From Branchiostoma lanceolatum (Eukaryota; Chordata; Leptocardii; Amphioxiformes; Branchiostomatidae): DNA of 64,000 bases. Location: NCBI RefSeq assembly GCF_035083965.1, contig NC_089722.1, forward strand, positions 31,957,958 to 32,021,957, read 5' to 3'. Positions 23,113 to 33,806 of the stretch are shown one piece after another (the stretch's first letter is position 1; every line of letters starts with the position of its first letter). Both the position numbers and the translations under genes were made by a program. The notes below the pieces were generated by a model that was given only the letters and a program-made list of their open reading frames with translations, did no database searches and had not been told where the DNA came from.

Positions 23113-24670
23113 GGTCAGGTCTGCCTACCTCCTTCCCCCTAGGATAGGACTCTGCGACATTTTCCGCACAGAAATTAACACTTTCGGCAGCAGGTGTCTT
23201 TGATTCCGGGCCGGTGGAGATAGGTGGGCCTACCTCCTTCCCCCTTGGATCGGACTCTGCGACATTCCCCGTGCAGAAACACTAACACACTAATGGCAGC
23301 AGGCGTCCTTGAATCCGGGCCGGTGGAGATAGGTGGGCCTACCTCCTTCCCCCTTGGATCGGACTCTGCGACATTCCCCGTGCAGAAACACTAACACACT
23401 AATGGCAGCAGGCGTCTTTGAATCCGGGCCGGTGGAGATAGGTGGGCCTACCTCCTTCCCCCTTGGATCGGACTCTGCGACATTCCCCGTGCAGAAACAC
23501 TAACACACTAATGGCAGCAGGCGTCCTTGAATCCGGGCCGGTGGAGATAGGTGGGCCTACCTCCTTCCCCCTTGGATCGGACTCTGCGACATTCCCCACG
23601 CAGAAAAACTAACACACTAATGGCAGCAGGCGTCTTTGAATCCGGGCCGGTGGAGATAGGTGGGCCTACCTCCTTCCCCCTTGGATCGGACTCTGCGACA
23701 TTCCCCACGCAGAAACACTAACACACTAATGGCAGCAGGCGTCTTTGAATCCGAGCCGGTGGAGATAGGTGGGCCTACCTCCTTCCCCCTTGGATCGGAC
23801 TCTGCGACATTCCCCACGCAGAAACACTAACACACTAATGGCAGCAGGCGTCTTTGAATCCGGGCCGGTGGAGATAGGTGGGCCTACCTCCTTCCCCCTT
23901 GGATCGGACTCTGCGACATTCCCCACGCAGAAACACTAACACACTAACGGCAGCAGGCGTCTTTGAATCCGGGCCGGTGGAGATAGGTGGGCCTACCTCC
24001 TTCCCCCTTGGATCGGACTCTGCGACATTCCCCACGCAGAATCACTAACACACTAATGGCAGCAGGCGTCTTTGAATCCGGGCCGGTGGAGATAGGTGGG
24101 CCTACCTCCTTCCCCCCTGGATCGGACTCTGCGACATTTCCCGCTCAGTAACACTAACACACTAACGGCAGCAGGCGTCTTTGAATCCGGGCCGGTGGAG
24201 ATAGGTGGGCCTACCTCCTTCCCCCTTGGATCGGACTCTGCGACATTTCCCGCTCAGAAACACTAACACACTAACGGCAGCAGGCGTCTTTGAATCCGGG
24301 CCGGTGGAGATAGGTGGGCCTACCTCCTTCCCCCTTGGATCGGACTCTGCGACATTTCCCGCTCAGAAACACTAACACACTAACGGCAGCAGGCGTCTTT
24401 GAATCCGGGCCGGTGGAGATAGGTGGGCCTACCTCCTTCCCCCTTGGATCGGACTCTGCAACATTCCCCGCGCAGAAACACTAACACACTAACGGCAGCA
24501 GGCGTCCTTGAATCCGGGCCGGTGGAGATAGGTTGGCCTACCTCCTTCCCCCTTGGATCGGACTCTGCGACATTTCCCGCTCAGTAACACTAACACACTA
24601 ACGGCAGCAGGCGTCTTTGAATCCGGGCCGGTGGAGATAGGTGGGCCTACCTCCTTCCCCCTTGGATCGG
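23113..24670 (+). repeat. 109-bp satellite array, left part
   Basis: About 14 units with the core GAATCCGGGCCGGTGGAGAT, then GTGGGCCTACCTCCTTCCCC and GGATCGGACTCTGCGACATT. The unit is 109 bp, not a multiple of three. The first unit carries the edge variant GAAATTAACACTTTCGGCAG. The array stops at GGATCGG where the 5.6-kb element is inserted. Confidence 0.95.
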
Positions 24671-25245
24671 CACAGCACGAAATCGAATATTTAAGCAAAC
24701 TTTCCGAATGACGGAAACAAGAATTAAAGGTCGGAAAATATTTCAGCAGAGTTTACGGGGCCGTTAATGCCGCTGAAAGTAAGATTTGAGCTTTCCGCAA
24801 CCTTTCCGCGTTCGTTAACATGAATTAAATGCAAAGTATATCTTTCCATCGACTTTAAGCATCCTTATATACATCGTATAGATGAAACATTATGGTACAT
24901 GAGTAACCAATATATTCTCCAAGCATATAAATTCTCTCCTGGGGACTAATAGTGCCTCAATTTTCAAAATCTTGGAGAATAGCTGATATACCCGAAACGG
25001 TCTTCAATCTTTAAGATACACCCATTTGCAGTAAACACCGATCCCGCTTAAGTCATTTCTATTACAGTTTTTTTTTAAACAACGCACCATGCATGTGCAC
25101 GCACATTGTACGTCTACTTTGTGGCAAAATTAGACATACAATCCATACCTATCTTCGTCGGAGTTGATCTTCTTTTATCCGTGTTTATGCTACAGCTTAC
25201 AAAAAAACAGCAGCATATATTTTCTTAAGTATTTCCCCCCTTTTA

Positions 25246-27370
25246 TGTTTAGGTAGAGAAAAGCTGTCGGAAAGCGGACGTTTTCCCTCGCAGTTATTTC
25301 TACCTTTCCGATATCCTTCCGTTACATATAGGCTCGGTTTACATAACCCACTCTTATGTTTAGGTAGAGAAAAGCTGCCTGAAAGCGGGCGTTTTCCCTC
25401 GCAGTTATTTCTACCTTTCCGATATCCTTCCGTTACATATACGTTCGGTTTACATAGAAGGGGGGAGACCTCCCCCCTTTTATGTTTAGGTAGAGAAAAG
25501 CTGTAGGAAAGCGGGCGTTGTTCCTCGTAGTTATTCCTACCTTTCAGATTTTCTTCCGTTACATATAGGTTCGGTTTACATAGAAGGGGGGAGACCTCCC
25601 CCCTTTTATGTTTAGGTAGAGAAATGCTGTCGGAAAGCGGACGTTTTCCCTCGCAGTTATTTCTAACTTTCCGATATTCTTCCGTTACATATAGGCTCGG
25701 TTTTCGTAACCCCCTTTTATGTTTAGGTAGAGAAAAGCTGTCGGAAAGCGGACGTTTATCCTCGCAGTTATTTTTACCTTTCCAATATCCTTCCGTTACC
25801 TTTAGGCTCGGTTTACATAGAAGGGGGAGACCTCCCCCCTTTTACGTTAAGGTGAAGAAAAGTTGTCGGAAAGCGGGCGTTTTCCCTCGCAGTTATTTCT
25901 ACCTTTCCGATATTCTTCCGCTACATATAGGCTCGGTTTGCGTAACCCACTCTTATGTTTAGGTAGAGAACAACTACCGGAAAGCGGGCGTTTTCCCTCG
26001 CAGTTATTTCTACCTTTCCGATATTCTTCCGCTACATTAACGTTCGGTTTGCGTAACCTACTCTTATGTTTAGGTAGAGAAAAGCTGCCGGAAAGCGGGC
26101 GTTTTCCCTCGCAGTAATTTCTACCTTTCCGAAATCCTTCCGTTACATATATGTTCAGTTTGCATAGAAGGGGGGAGACATCCCCCCTTTTATGTTTAGG
26201 TAGAGAAAAGCTGTCGGAAAGCGGGCTTTTTCCCTCGCAGTTATTTCTACCTTTCCGATATCCTTCCGTTACATATAGGTTCGGTTTGCAAAGAAGGGGG
26301 GAGACCTCCCCCCTTTTATGTTTAGGTAGAGAAAAGCTGACGGAAAGCGGGCGTTTATCCTCGCAGTAATTTCTACCTTTCCGATATCCTTCCGTTACAT
26401 ATACGTTCGGTTTACATAGAAGGGGGGAGACCTCCCCCCTTTTATGTTTAGGTAGAGAAAAGCTGCCAGAAAGCGAGCGTTTTCCCTCGCAGTTATTTCT
26501 ACCTTTCCGATATTCTTCCGTTACATATATGTTCGGTTTACATAGAAGGGGGGAGACCTCCCCCCTTTTATGTTTAGGTAGAGAAATGCTGTCGGAAAGC
26601 GGGCGTTTTCCCTCGCAGTTATTTCTACCTTTCCGATATTCTTCCGCTACATATAGGCTCGGTTTGCATAGAAGGGGGGAGACCTCCCCCCTTTTATGTT
26701 TAGGTAGAGAAAAGCTGACGGAAAGCGGGCGCTTATCCTCCCAGTAATTTCTACCTTTCCGATATCATTCCGTTACCTTTAGCCTTGGTTTACATAGAAT
26801 GGGGGAGACCTCCCCCCTCTTATCTTTAGGTAGAGAAAAGCTGCCTGAAAGCGAGCGTTTTCCCTCGCAGTTATTTCTACCTTTCCGATATTCTTCCGTT
26901 ACATATAGGTTTGGTCTACATAGAAGGGGGGGGACCTCCCCCGTTTAATGTTTAGGTAGAGAAATGCCGTCGGAAAGCGGGCGTTTTCCCTCGCAGTTAT
27001 TTCTTACCTGTCCGATATTCTTCCGTTACATATAGGCTCGGTTTTCGTAACCCCCTTTTATGTTTAGGTAGAGAAAAGCTGTCGGAAAGCGGACGTTTTC
27101 CCTCGCAGTTATTTCTACCTTTCCGATATCCTTCCATTACATATAGGCCCAGTTTACATAACCCACTCTTATGTTTAGGTAGAGAAAAGCTGTTGGAAAG
27201 CGGGCGTTTTCCCTCGCCGTTATTTCTATCTTTCCGATATCATTCCGTTACATATAGGCACAGTTTACATAACCCACTCTTATGTTTAGTTAGAGAAAAG
27301 CTGTCGGAAAGCGAGCGTTTATCTTCGCCGTTATTTTAACCTTCCCGATATCCTTCTGTTATGTTCAGGC
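25246..27370 (+). repeat. internal array of 106-129-bp units, about 18 copies
   Basis: The landmark TATGTTTAGGTAGAGAAAAG recurs about 18 times. Units come in two lengths, near 108 and near 128 bp. The longer ones carry an extra palindrome (AGGGGGGAG-A-CCTCCCCCCT). Stretches of open frame across units are by-products. Confidence 0.93.
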
Positions 27371-29276
27371 TGGGTTGACTGTGCTCTCAGTTTTAGAAAA
27401 CAACGCGGAACATTGAGCTAACGACTCCCTCGGATTATAATCTATAGGTCGGTGGGCATACTGTCTTTGGCCGCCGCACAAATTGGCTCAGTCCCCGGAT
27501 TGAGACCGCGCCGCCGGCACGTTTTGGCAGATTTGTGTATTTATTTAGAAAGATCACCGCTAACAGTATTTTCTATTGTCGCTCGCGTCAGTTGTTGTGT
27601 TCGGGGCAAAAGCGAAACGCAAGGACGTCTGCTTTTCAATTGCAAATTTATACAGTGTGAAGTCGTAAACAAGCTGGGGCGGTACGTTGAGATGGTAATG
27701 CAACATCTCCATATTTACTAGTGGAATGCCATGTGACAGGGCATAACCCAATCAGAGAAAAGGGTGGCTTTTTCAAATTAACCGTATATCCCAGAGACAG
27801 TTATTTTTTTTACAGCGAAGACAGCTCATGAAGGAAGTTTGAACTCAGTCGTTTCAACCCACAAGTTATGGCCACAACGTTGTTCTTACCACCCGGAACC
27901 CGGACGGAAAAACGTAAAGCTGGGACAAGGACACCAGTCTGTACAACTTGGTGAAACCAATTGCAAGGAGGTTTCATAGGATTATACTACGTGGGTGAAA
28001 CCAAGGAGGGTGGAGATGCTGAACGGAGCATGCGGGCACGCGATTCGGGACTTTGTTGTATCTCCAAACCCACCTGGTACCAGTGGAGACAACGGTCACC
28101 AAGTAAACAACGGCGTGAGTTAGCCTCCAACCAGGCCCAATGGATTGCAAAGACCGTATCCAACTGGAAGAAGGAGCTTGTATGTATAGAAATCCAAGTA
28201 CTTTCTCTGCCAGTTTGATACGGTCTTGATGAAACCTATAGATCTGTTTGGAGATTAGCGTGAGTGAAATCGGAACCTGTCTACCTGTCTTGATAGGAAC
28301 TATCCCTGTCGTCTCGCCTAACACTGGGACCGGAATCGTGGACTTGGAAATGTCGCAAAATGGTGAAGGGAGAATCTACCGACAATGTGAGATTGATCCC
28401 TCGTTGACCGCGTCAAGTACAAGTTAGAATATGACGACCGATGACGAAACCGCAAGTACCTAGTAAGTGTTATCAACCCAGAATGATTGTACTGTTACAA
28501 TTCACTCTATTTGGCCCATTTCTACTATTTTCCTAGCGATCCGCGGAGCCTGGTAAAGGCTAATAAGACACGAGAGGGAAGAAAAGTTAGACGTAAGGTT
28601 AGTTAGTGTTAGGTGTTACGTTCTGGTGTCGATGTTATAGTTAGCTAGTGTTAAAAATTGGAAGCGCATTGTAATAGTTAATAGTTGGGGTAAGGAATAG
28701 CCTGAATAGTTTATTAATGATAAGGTGACGTTTTTTTAATGAAACTAGCTGTCCATGTAAGAAATCATTTATTCCATTTTGTATGTGTATATTTGTAAAG
28801 GTGGGGAGGGGTCTCGCTATAATGGCGTAAAAAGTTTTTGTGCAGTATTATCATCTTTGAAATAAATTGTTCTAAACTTTTATCGGCCCTGTTGCCTTTC
28901 ATATTCATATTTACCTGTCTATGTAAGGGTTCGGAATGTTTAAGCCATCCGTAGCAAGTTAAGTCGTCGTAAAGGATTAAATTAGATACTGTGTAATGAA
29001 AAGGAAACTTATTGTAGAGACTCCGTTTTAGCACGTTAAGCTCATGTTTTTAGCACGTTTAGCTCGCAGGGGTTCATCTTAATCAGGAAAGAGGGGCGCT
29101 GCACCCTCTTGTTTCAGCCCAGCATCCCCTTGTCAAATTCAGATTTTAGCTTAATATGAGCATAAAGCCTTCACTCAGCAATCAATTCATCCATAAATAC
29201 ATAGAATTCTCTCCCTCGCATGTGTGTGCTCCCTCTTGTTAAATTTTTCTAGAAAAACCCCTGGCTCGTGTTTTTA
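27371..29276. other. unique middle of the 5.6-kb element
   Basis: No recognisable coding domain. A 23-bp stretch at 28145-28167 (TTGCAAAGACCGTATCCAAC, then TGG) is found inverted at 49212-49234. The nearby CTCTGCCAGTTTGATACGGT at 28206 is a second relative, so another small foldback element has probably landed here. Confidence 0.5.
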
Positions 29277-30120
29277 GCACGTTAAGCTCATAAAAAGGCT
29301 ACAGAAAACACCAGGAAAGGTGTAGCTTTAGGTAGTCGTTTAGGCTGCGTGAACGGCACATAAACGTAGGAAATCGTGACGGAAATAGATTATAAAGATG
29401 GACGAAAGATTACGGAAATGTCTCAAGAAACTTACACTTTCCGTGTTGGATCTTCCGTAAAGGTACGGAAAGATTGTCCATAACGACGCCTTTACGCCTT
29501 GCAGATACAACGTTTGTAGCACGTTAAGGTCTTAAAAAGGTCACGGAAAGCCCGAGGAAAGGTACAGCTTTAGGTAACCTTTCAAGCTTTGTGAACGGCA
29601 CATAAACGTAAGGAGAATCGTGACGGAAATGGGTGATAAAGATGGACGAAAGGGTACGGAAAGGTCTCAAGAAACTTACACTTTCCGTGTTGGAACGTAC
29701 GGAAAAATTGTCCTTAACGACGCCTTTACGCGTCAAAAAGTCACGTAAATACACGTGAAGAAGTGCAGAAACGTACCTGAACGTACGGAAAGATTGTCCA
29801 TAACGACGCCTTTACGCCTTGCAGATACCACGCTTGTAGCACGTTAAGGTCGCAAAAAGGTCACGGAAATACCGAGGAAAGGTATACCTTTAAGTAACCT
29901 TTCAAGCTGTGTGAACGGCACATAAACGCAGGGAGAATCGTGGCGGAAATGAATGATAAAGATGGACGAAAGGGTACGGAAAGGTATCAAGAAACTTACA
30001 CTTTCCGTGTTGGAACGTACGGAAAAATTGTCCTTAACGACGCTTTTACGCGTCGAAAAGTCGCGTAAATACACGTGAAGAAGTGCAGAAACGTACCTAA
30101 ACGTACTTCCGGAAAGGGCA
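29277..30120 (+). repeat. right subterminal repeats of the 5.6-kb element
   Basis: Three units beginning GCACGTTAA (29277, 29520, 29838) share GAACGGCACATAAACG, AAGATGGACGAAAG, CTTACACTTTCCGTGTTGGA and TTAACGACGC blocks. The second and third units carry an extra block ending in ACACGTGAAGAAGTGCAGAA. Confidence 0.8.
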
Positions 30121-30235
30121 CCTTATATGCAAAATTTAAGCAGACGTACAGGGGTCGTTAAGTTGCGGAAATAGTGAATAAACGTCACGTTTACGCTGCG
30201 TTTAAGTATGCTTAAATACCAGATTTCGTGCCGTG

Positions 30236-31190
30236 CGGACTCTGCGACATTTCCCGCTCAGAAACACTAACACACTAACGGCAGCAGGCGTCTTTGAATC
30301 CGGGCCGGTGGAGATAGGTTGGCCTACCTCCTTCCCCCTTGGATCGGACTCTGCGACATTTCCCGCGCAGAAACACTAACACACTAACGGCAGCAGGCGT
30401 CCTTGAATCCGGGCCGGTGGAGATAGGTTGGCCTACCTCCTTCCCCCTTGGATCGGACTCTGCGACATTTCCCGCTCAGTAACACTAACACACTAACGGC
30501 AGCAGGCGTCTTTGAATCCGGGCCGGTGGAGATAGGTGGGCCTACCTCCTTCCCCCTTGGATCGGACTCTGCGACATTCCCCACGCAGAATCACTAACAC
30601 ACTAATGGCAGCAGGCGTCTTTGAATCCGGGCCGGTGGAGATAGGTGGGCCTACCTCCTTCCCCCTTGGATCGGACTCTGCGACATTCCCCACGCAGAAA
30701 CACTAACACACTAACGGCAGCAGGCGTCTTTGAATCCGGGCCGGTGGAGATAGGTTGGCCTACCTCCTTCCCCCTTGGATCGGACTCTGCGACATTTCCC
30801 GCTCAGAAACACTAACACACTAATGGCAGCAGGCGTCTTTGAATCCGGGCCGGTGGAGATAGGTGGGCCTACCTCCTTCCCCCTTGGATCGGACTCTGCA
30901 ACATTCCCCGCGCAGAAACACTAACACACTAACGGCAGCAGGCGTCTTTGAATCCGGGCCGGTGGAGATAGGTGGGCCTACCTCCTTCCCCCTTGGATCG
31001 GACTCTGCGACATTTCCCGCTCAGAAACACTAACACACTAACGGCAGCAGGCGTCTTTGAATCCGGGCCGGTGGAGATAGGTGGGCCTACCTCCTTCCCC
31101 CTTGGATCGGACTCTGCGACATTCCCCACGCAGAAATTAACACTTTCGGCAGCAGGCGTCTTTGAATCCGGGCTGGTGGAGATTGTGCGA
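30236..31190 (+). repeat. 109-bp satellite array, right part
   Basis: About nine units that resume in register after the CGG duplication (30236-30238). The last unit again carries the edge variant GAAATTAACACTTTCGGCAG seen at the left edge of the array (23166). Confidence 0.95.
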
Positions 31191-31389
31191 CAGTTGTAAC
31201 TGGTACAATATATGGCAACGTATGCACATAAAAGTTGAACTTTTGCAAATAGTTAACAAGTACAAAGAAGTAGTCTAATCTATAACTAACAGTAGAAATA
31301 ATTTATAGAATAATGAACATGCCAATGCTCTAAAACAGTATGTTGGGACCAGTATGCTCTGTCAGGCATGTCTCATTTTTGTTCTGTAT
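31191..31389. other. unique spacer between satellites
   Basis: About 200 bp of AT-rich sequence between the end of the 109-bp array and the solitary 236-bp unit. Nothing else seen. Confidence 0.5.
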
Positions 31390-31640
31390 ATAAGGGGTGT
31401 CTTGAAAAATGGAGATCAAAGCACGGTACGTGCAAAATAAGCGACAGAGCTTACATAGATTCTCCTGGCATACCGGCTGGTTTCCTATGACGGCATTGGT
31501 CTCGCCTGAGATGGGAGACGTTGCTAACAAGGGACCAGTTTCACCGCTACTGCCTTACACCCGAAAGACGTCAGAAATGGCATGTTCATGAGATAAGGGC
31601 AAATTGTCGAGGCTTCTTCTCACCCCAAGTCAGACGACAG
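31390..31640 (+). repeat. solitary 236-bp satellite unit
   Basis: One unit, starting AAGGGGTGTCTTGAAAAATG and ending with the variant GGCATGTTCATGAGATAA. That variant is otherwise found only at the left outer edge of the main array (about 21202). Confidence 0.9.
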
Positions 31641-32164
31641 ATGCACGTATAAAACTCTTATTATTTACCACTAACTTAAATTTCTTATCAATGATTCATT
31701 CATTTGCATGATTGATATCTATCGATAGACCTCTTTTTCTTAGTAACATTTTCCTTATGTTTGAAAATCCTATCTTAGTATGTGGCGGATTAATGAAATT
31801 TCCTCATTGATTATGCAGATTAGCTTCTGATTTTCATAACTAATATCTTACTGTTTCAATCATCGCTTTAGCTATCTAAATTCCTAAACAACCAAAACCA
31901 GAGACTTGTTTTGCATTGACCACCCACTAGCACTGCTTGACATATGTTAACCTAAATTCCAGTACCCCGGCTGTTATGATAACTGAAAGTTGCATGTCAC
32001 AGTGTGCACAGTGGCAGTAGACCACTTGTACCTCTGATTCAATTATTATGTAGAATAGGTCCTTATTTTCATAACATCTCAATATGATAATCACCATCCA
32101 AGGTACTTGTGTTTGAAAAAAAAGTGTAAAGCCCTCGACCTCCTTCCAAAAGTTCGAACAAAAA
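31641..32164. other. AT-rich spacer, no gene
   Basis: Has TTATGCAGATTAGC-type words and short frames only. Confidence 0.45.
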
Positions 32165-32810
32165 GACACACTGCAGTTCCAAACTAGCCTGTCCTTGGTG
32201 CTGAATAACACACCTGTCAGACATACAACCACACCTGCTCTTGGTGCTAAACACAACATCTGTCAGACATTCAACCACACCTGTCCTCGGTGCTGAGCAC
32301 CACAGTTGTCAGACCTACAACCACTCCTGTCCTTGGTGCAGAACACCACATCTGTCAAACATACATCCACACCTGTCCTTGGTGCTGAACACCAAAGCTG
32401 TCAGACATACAACCACACCTGTCCTTGGTGCTGAAAACCACAGCTGTCAGACATGCAACTACTCCTGTCATTTGTGCAGAACATCAAAGCTGTCAGACAT
32501 ACAACCACACCTGTCCTTGGTTCTGAACACCAAAGCTGTCAGACATAAACCACACCACCTTGGTCCTGAACACCACACCTGTCAGACATACAACCACACC
32601 TGTCCTTGGTGCTGAACACCACAGCTGTCATATATAAAACACACCTGTCCTTGGTGCTGAACTCCACATGTGTCATACATATAACCACCTGTACTTGGTA
32701 CTGAACACAACATCTGTCATACATACAACCATACCTGTCCTTGGTACTGAACGCCAGATCTGTCATACATACAACCACATCCGTCCCTGGTGCTGAACAC
32801 CACAGACACA
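32165..32810 (+). repeat. ~46-bp minisatellite, about 13 copies
   Basis: Units read CCTGTCCTTGGTGCTGAACA then CCA(C/A)AGCTGTCAGACATACA and ACCACA. Length varies because of small deletions. The 124-codon plus-strand frame (32241-32615) and the minus-strand frames here are products of the repeat. Confidence 0.93.
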
Positions 32811-32965
32811 AAAAGTTGAAAAACACAACTGTTTATCCTGCTGAAGTAGATAAACCGTTTGTTTTTTGGATTAACCTCATCTCGAAGATATTGATAACTA
32901 CACAACCCTTGAATTGTTTTATATAACATTTAGTATTTAATAACCAGTGACTTTTTCTTCTACAG

Positions 32966-33064
32966 GAAGACTACAAAACGCTGCCCCTTAACACACATGC
33001 TGTCAACCTTAAACTGTGCCTGAACAACACCACACCAAATTCAGATGTAAAACTGCAGGACTGA
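32966..33064 (+). CDS. possible exon of the unrecognised gene
   Basis: Follows a good acceptor (CTTTTTCTTCTACAG). Phase 0 gives EDYKTLPLNTHAVN... to a stop at 33064; a donor-like GAT/GTAAAAC lies at 33046. A further strong acceptor (TTTGCCTCTTCTAG) at 33420 precedes a frame beginning NSPPGLQGTVEEDEERLN. The phase does not match the donor at 18528 directly, so a missing exon or a non-coding transcript is possible. Confidence 0.25.
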   Translation, partial: EDYKTLPLNTHAVNLKLCLNNTTPNSDVKLQD

Positions 33065-33806
33065 TGCTATGGACACCATTTGCAATTAGCAATCATTTTA
33101 AATTTGGAACGATCTAGGGGTAAGGATGCATGAATTGCCCACGAATACCTTGGTATGGTTCTTTAAGATGCAATTAAGATGCATTAGTCCAGGAGGAGAA
33201 ACCTGAAAAAAATGCTTGTGGTCTCGTAGCGCACCCTGTATATATTTAGTCCACTGTCATAGAATGATAGCTTAATGTATCTTTTTCATTTTAAGTATGT
33301 TGTTATATGGTCTCGTTGAAACATGGTTCTAGGACTCTTTATGCAAATGCAATGCAAATTAGGTAATTGTGCCATGAATTTATTAAGAAAACTTTTCTCA
33401 TTTTCTTTGCCTCTTCTAGAATTCTCCTCCTGGACTACAAGGCACAGTGGAGGAAGATGAAGAAAGACTGAATGCAGCCGCAGGACGTTTCCACGACTGT
33501 CGATGCAGAAACCAGTGGATGACGATAATGCTTTCAATTTGTTGTGGCTTATGTCATGTCCGGATGCAATTTCTTTGTACATAGGCCAATATATATCTAC
33601 CTCTTTTCTCAAAAGAAATCGTATCATCTCTGACACAGCCACAGGCAATTGATGTAAACTTTGTTTCCTGTGTATTATCATGCAATCCATGTTCCAAATA
33701 CATACACTGTATCACGCATATTGGATAGCATAGTGTTTAGTCTTGTAAAACTCGTCAACATTGTTATAGGGAAAGCATATATGTCTTGATATTTAGTACT
33801 GCTTAA
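33065..33806. other. possible 3' region, otherwise nothing recognised
   Basis: Includes the acceptor at 33420 and an open stretch of about 54 codons after it. The 134-codon minus-strand frame at 33286-33690 has no known motif. Confidence 0.35.

Larger units (their letters stand above)
24671..30235. mobile_element. 5,565-bp inverted-repeat DNA element inside the 109-bp satellite
   Basis: The left end is CACAGCACGAAATC...TATTTAAGCA. The right end, reverse-complemented, is CACGGCACGAAATC...TATTTAAGCA; similarity runs about 35 bp. The flanking satellite reads GGATCGG before and CGGACTCTGCG after. The uninterrupted unit is GGATCGGACTCTGCG, so CGG is a 3-bp target duplication. CAC...GTG ends with 3-bp duplications fit CACTA/EnSpm-like or Academ-like elements; I cannot choose. 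Both subterminal regions are rich in GGAAA/TTTCCG words and hold tandem arrays (25246-27370 and 29277-30120). The middle (27371-29276) has frames up to 116 codons with no transposase motif, so the element is probably non-autonomous. Confidence 0.85.

Noticed and set aside
24671-30235. Helitron with internal minisatellites
   Set aside because: It has clear terminal inverted repeats and a 3-bp target duplication, which Helitrons lack.
23399-31129. Many 66-69-codon minus-strand frames
   Set aside because: The 109-bp satellite is not a multiple of three, so these frames run two units and stop; no domain.
20991-31640. CRISPR array
   Set aside because: The repeats are long, contiguous satellite units without spacers, in a eukaryotic genome.
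32241-32615. 124-codon plus-strand frame
   Set aside because: Reading of the 46-bp minisatellite.
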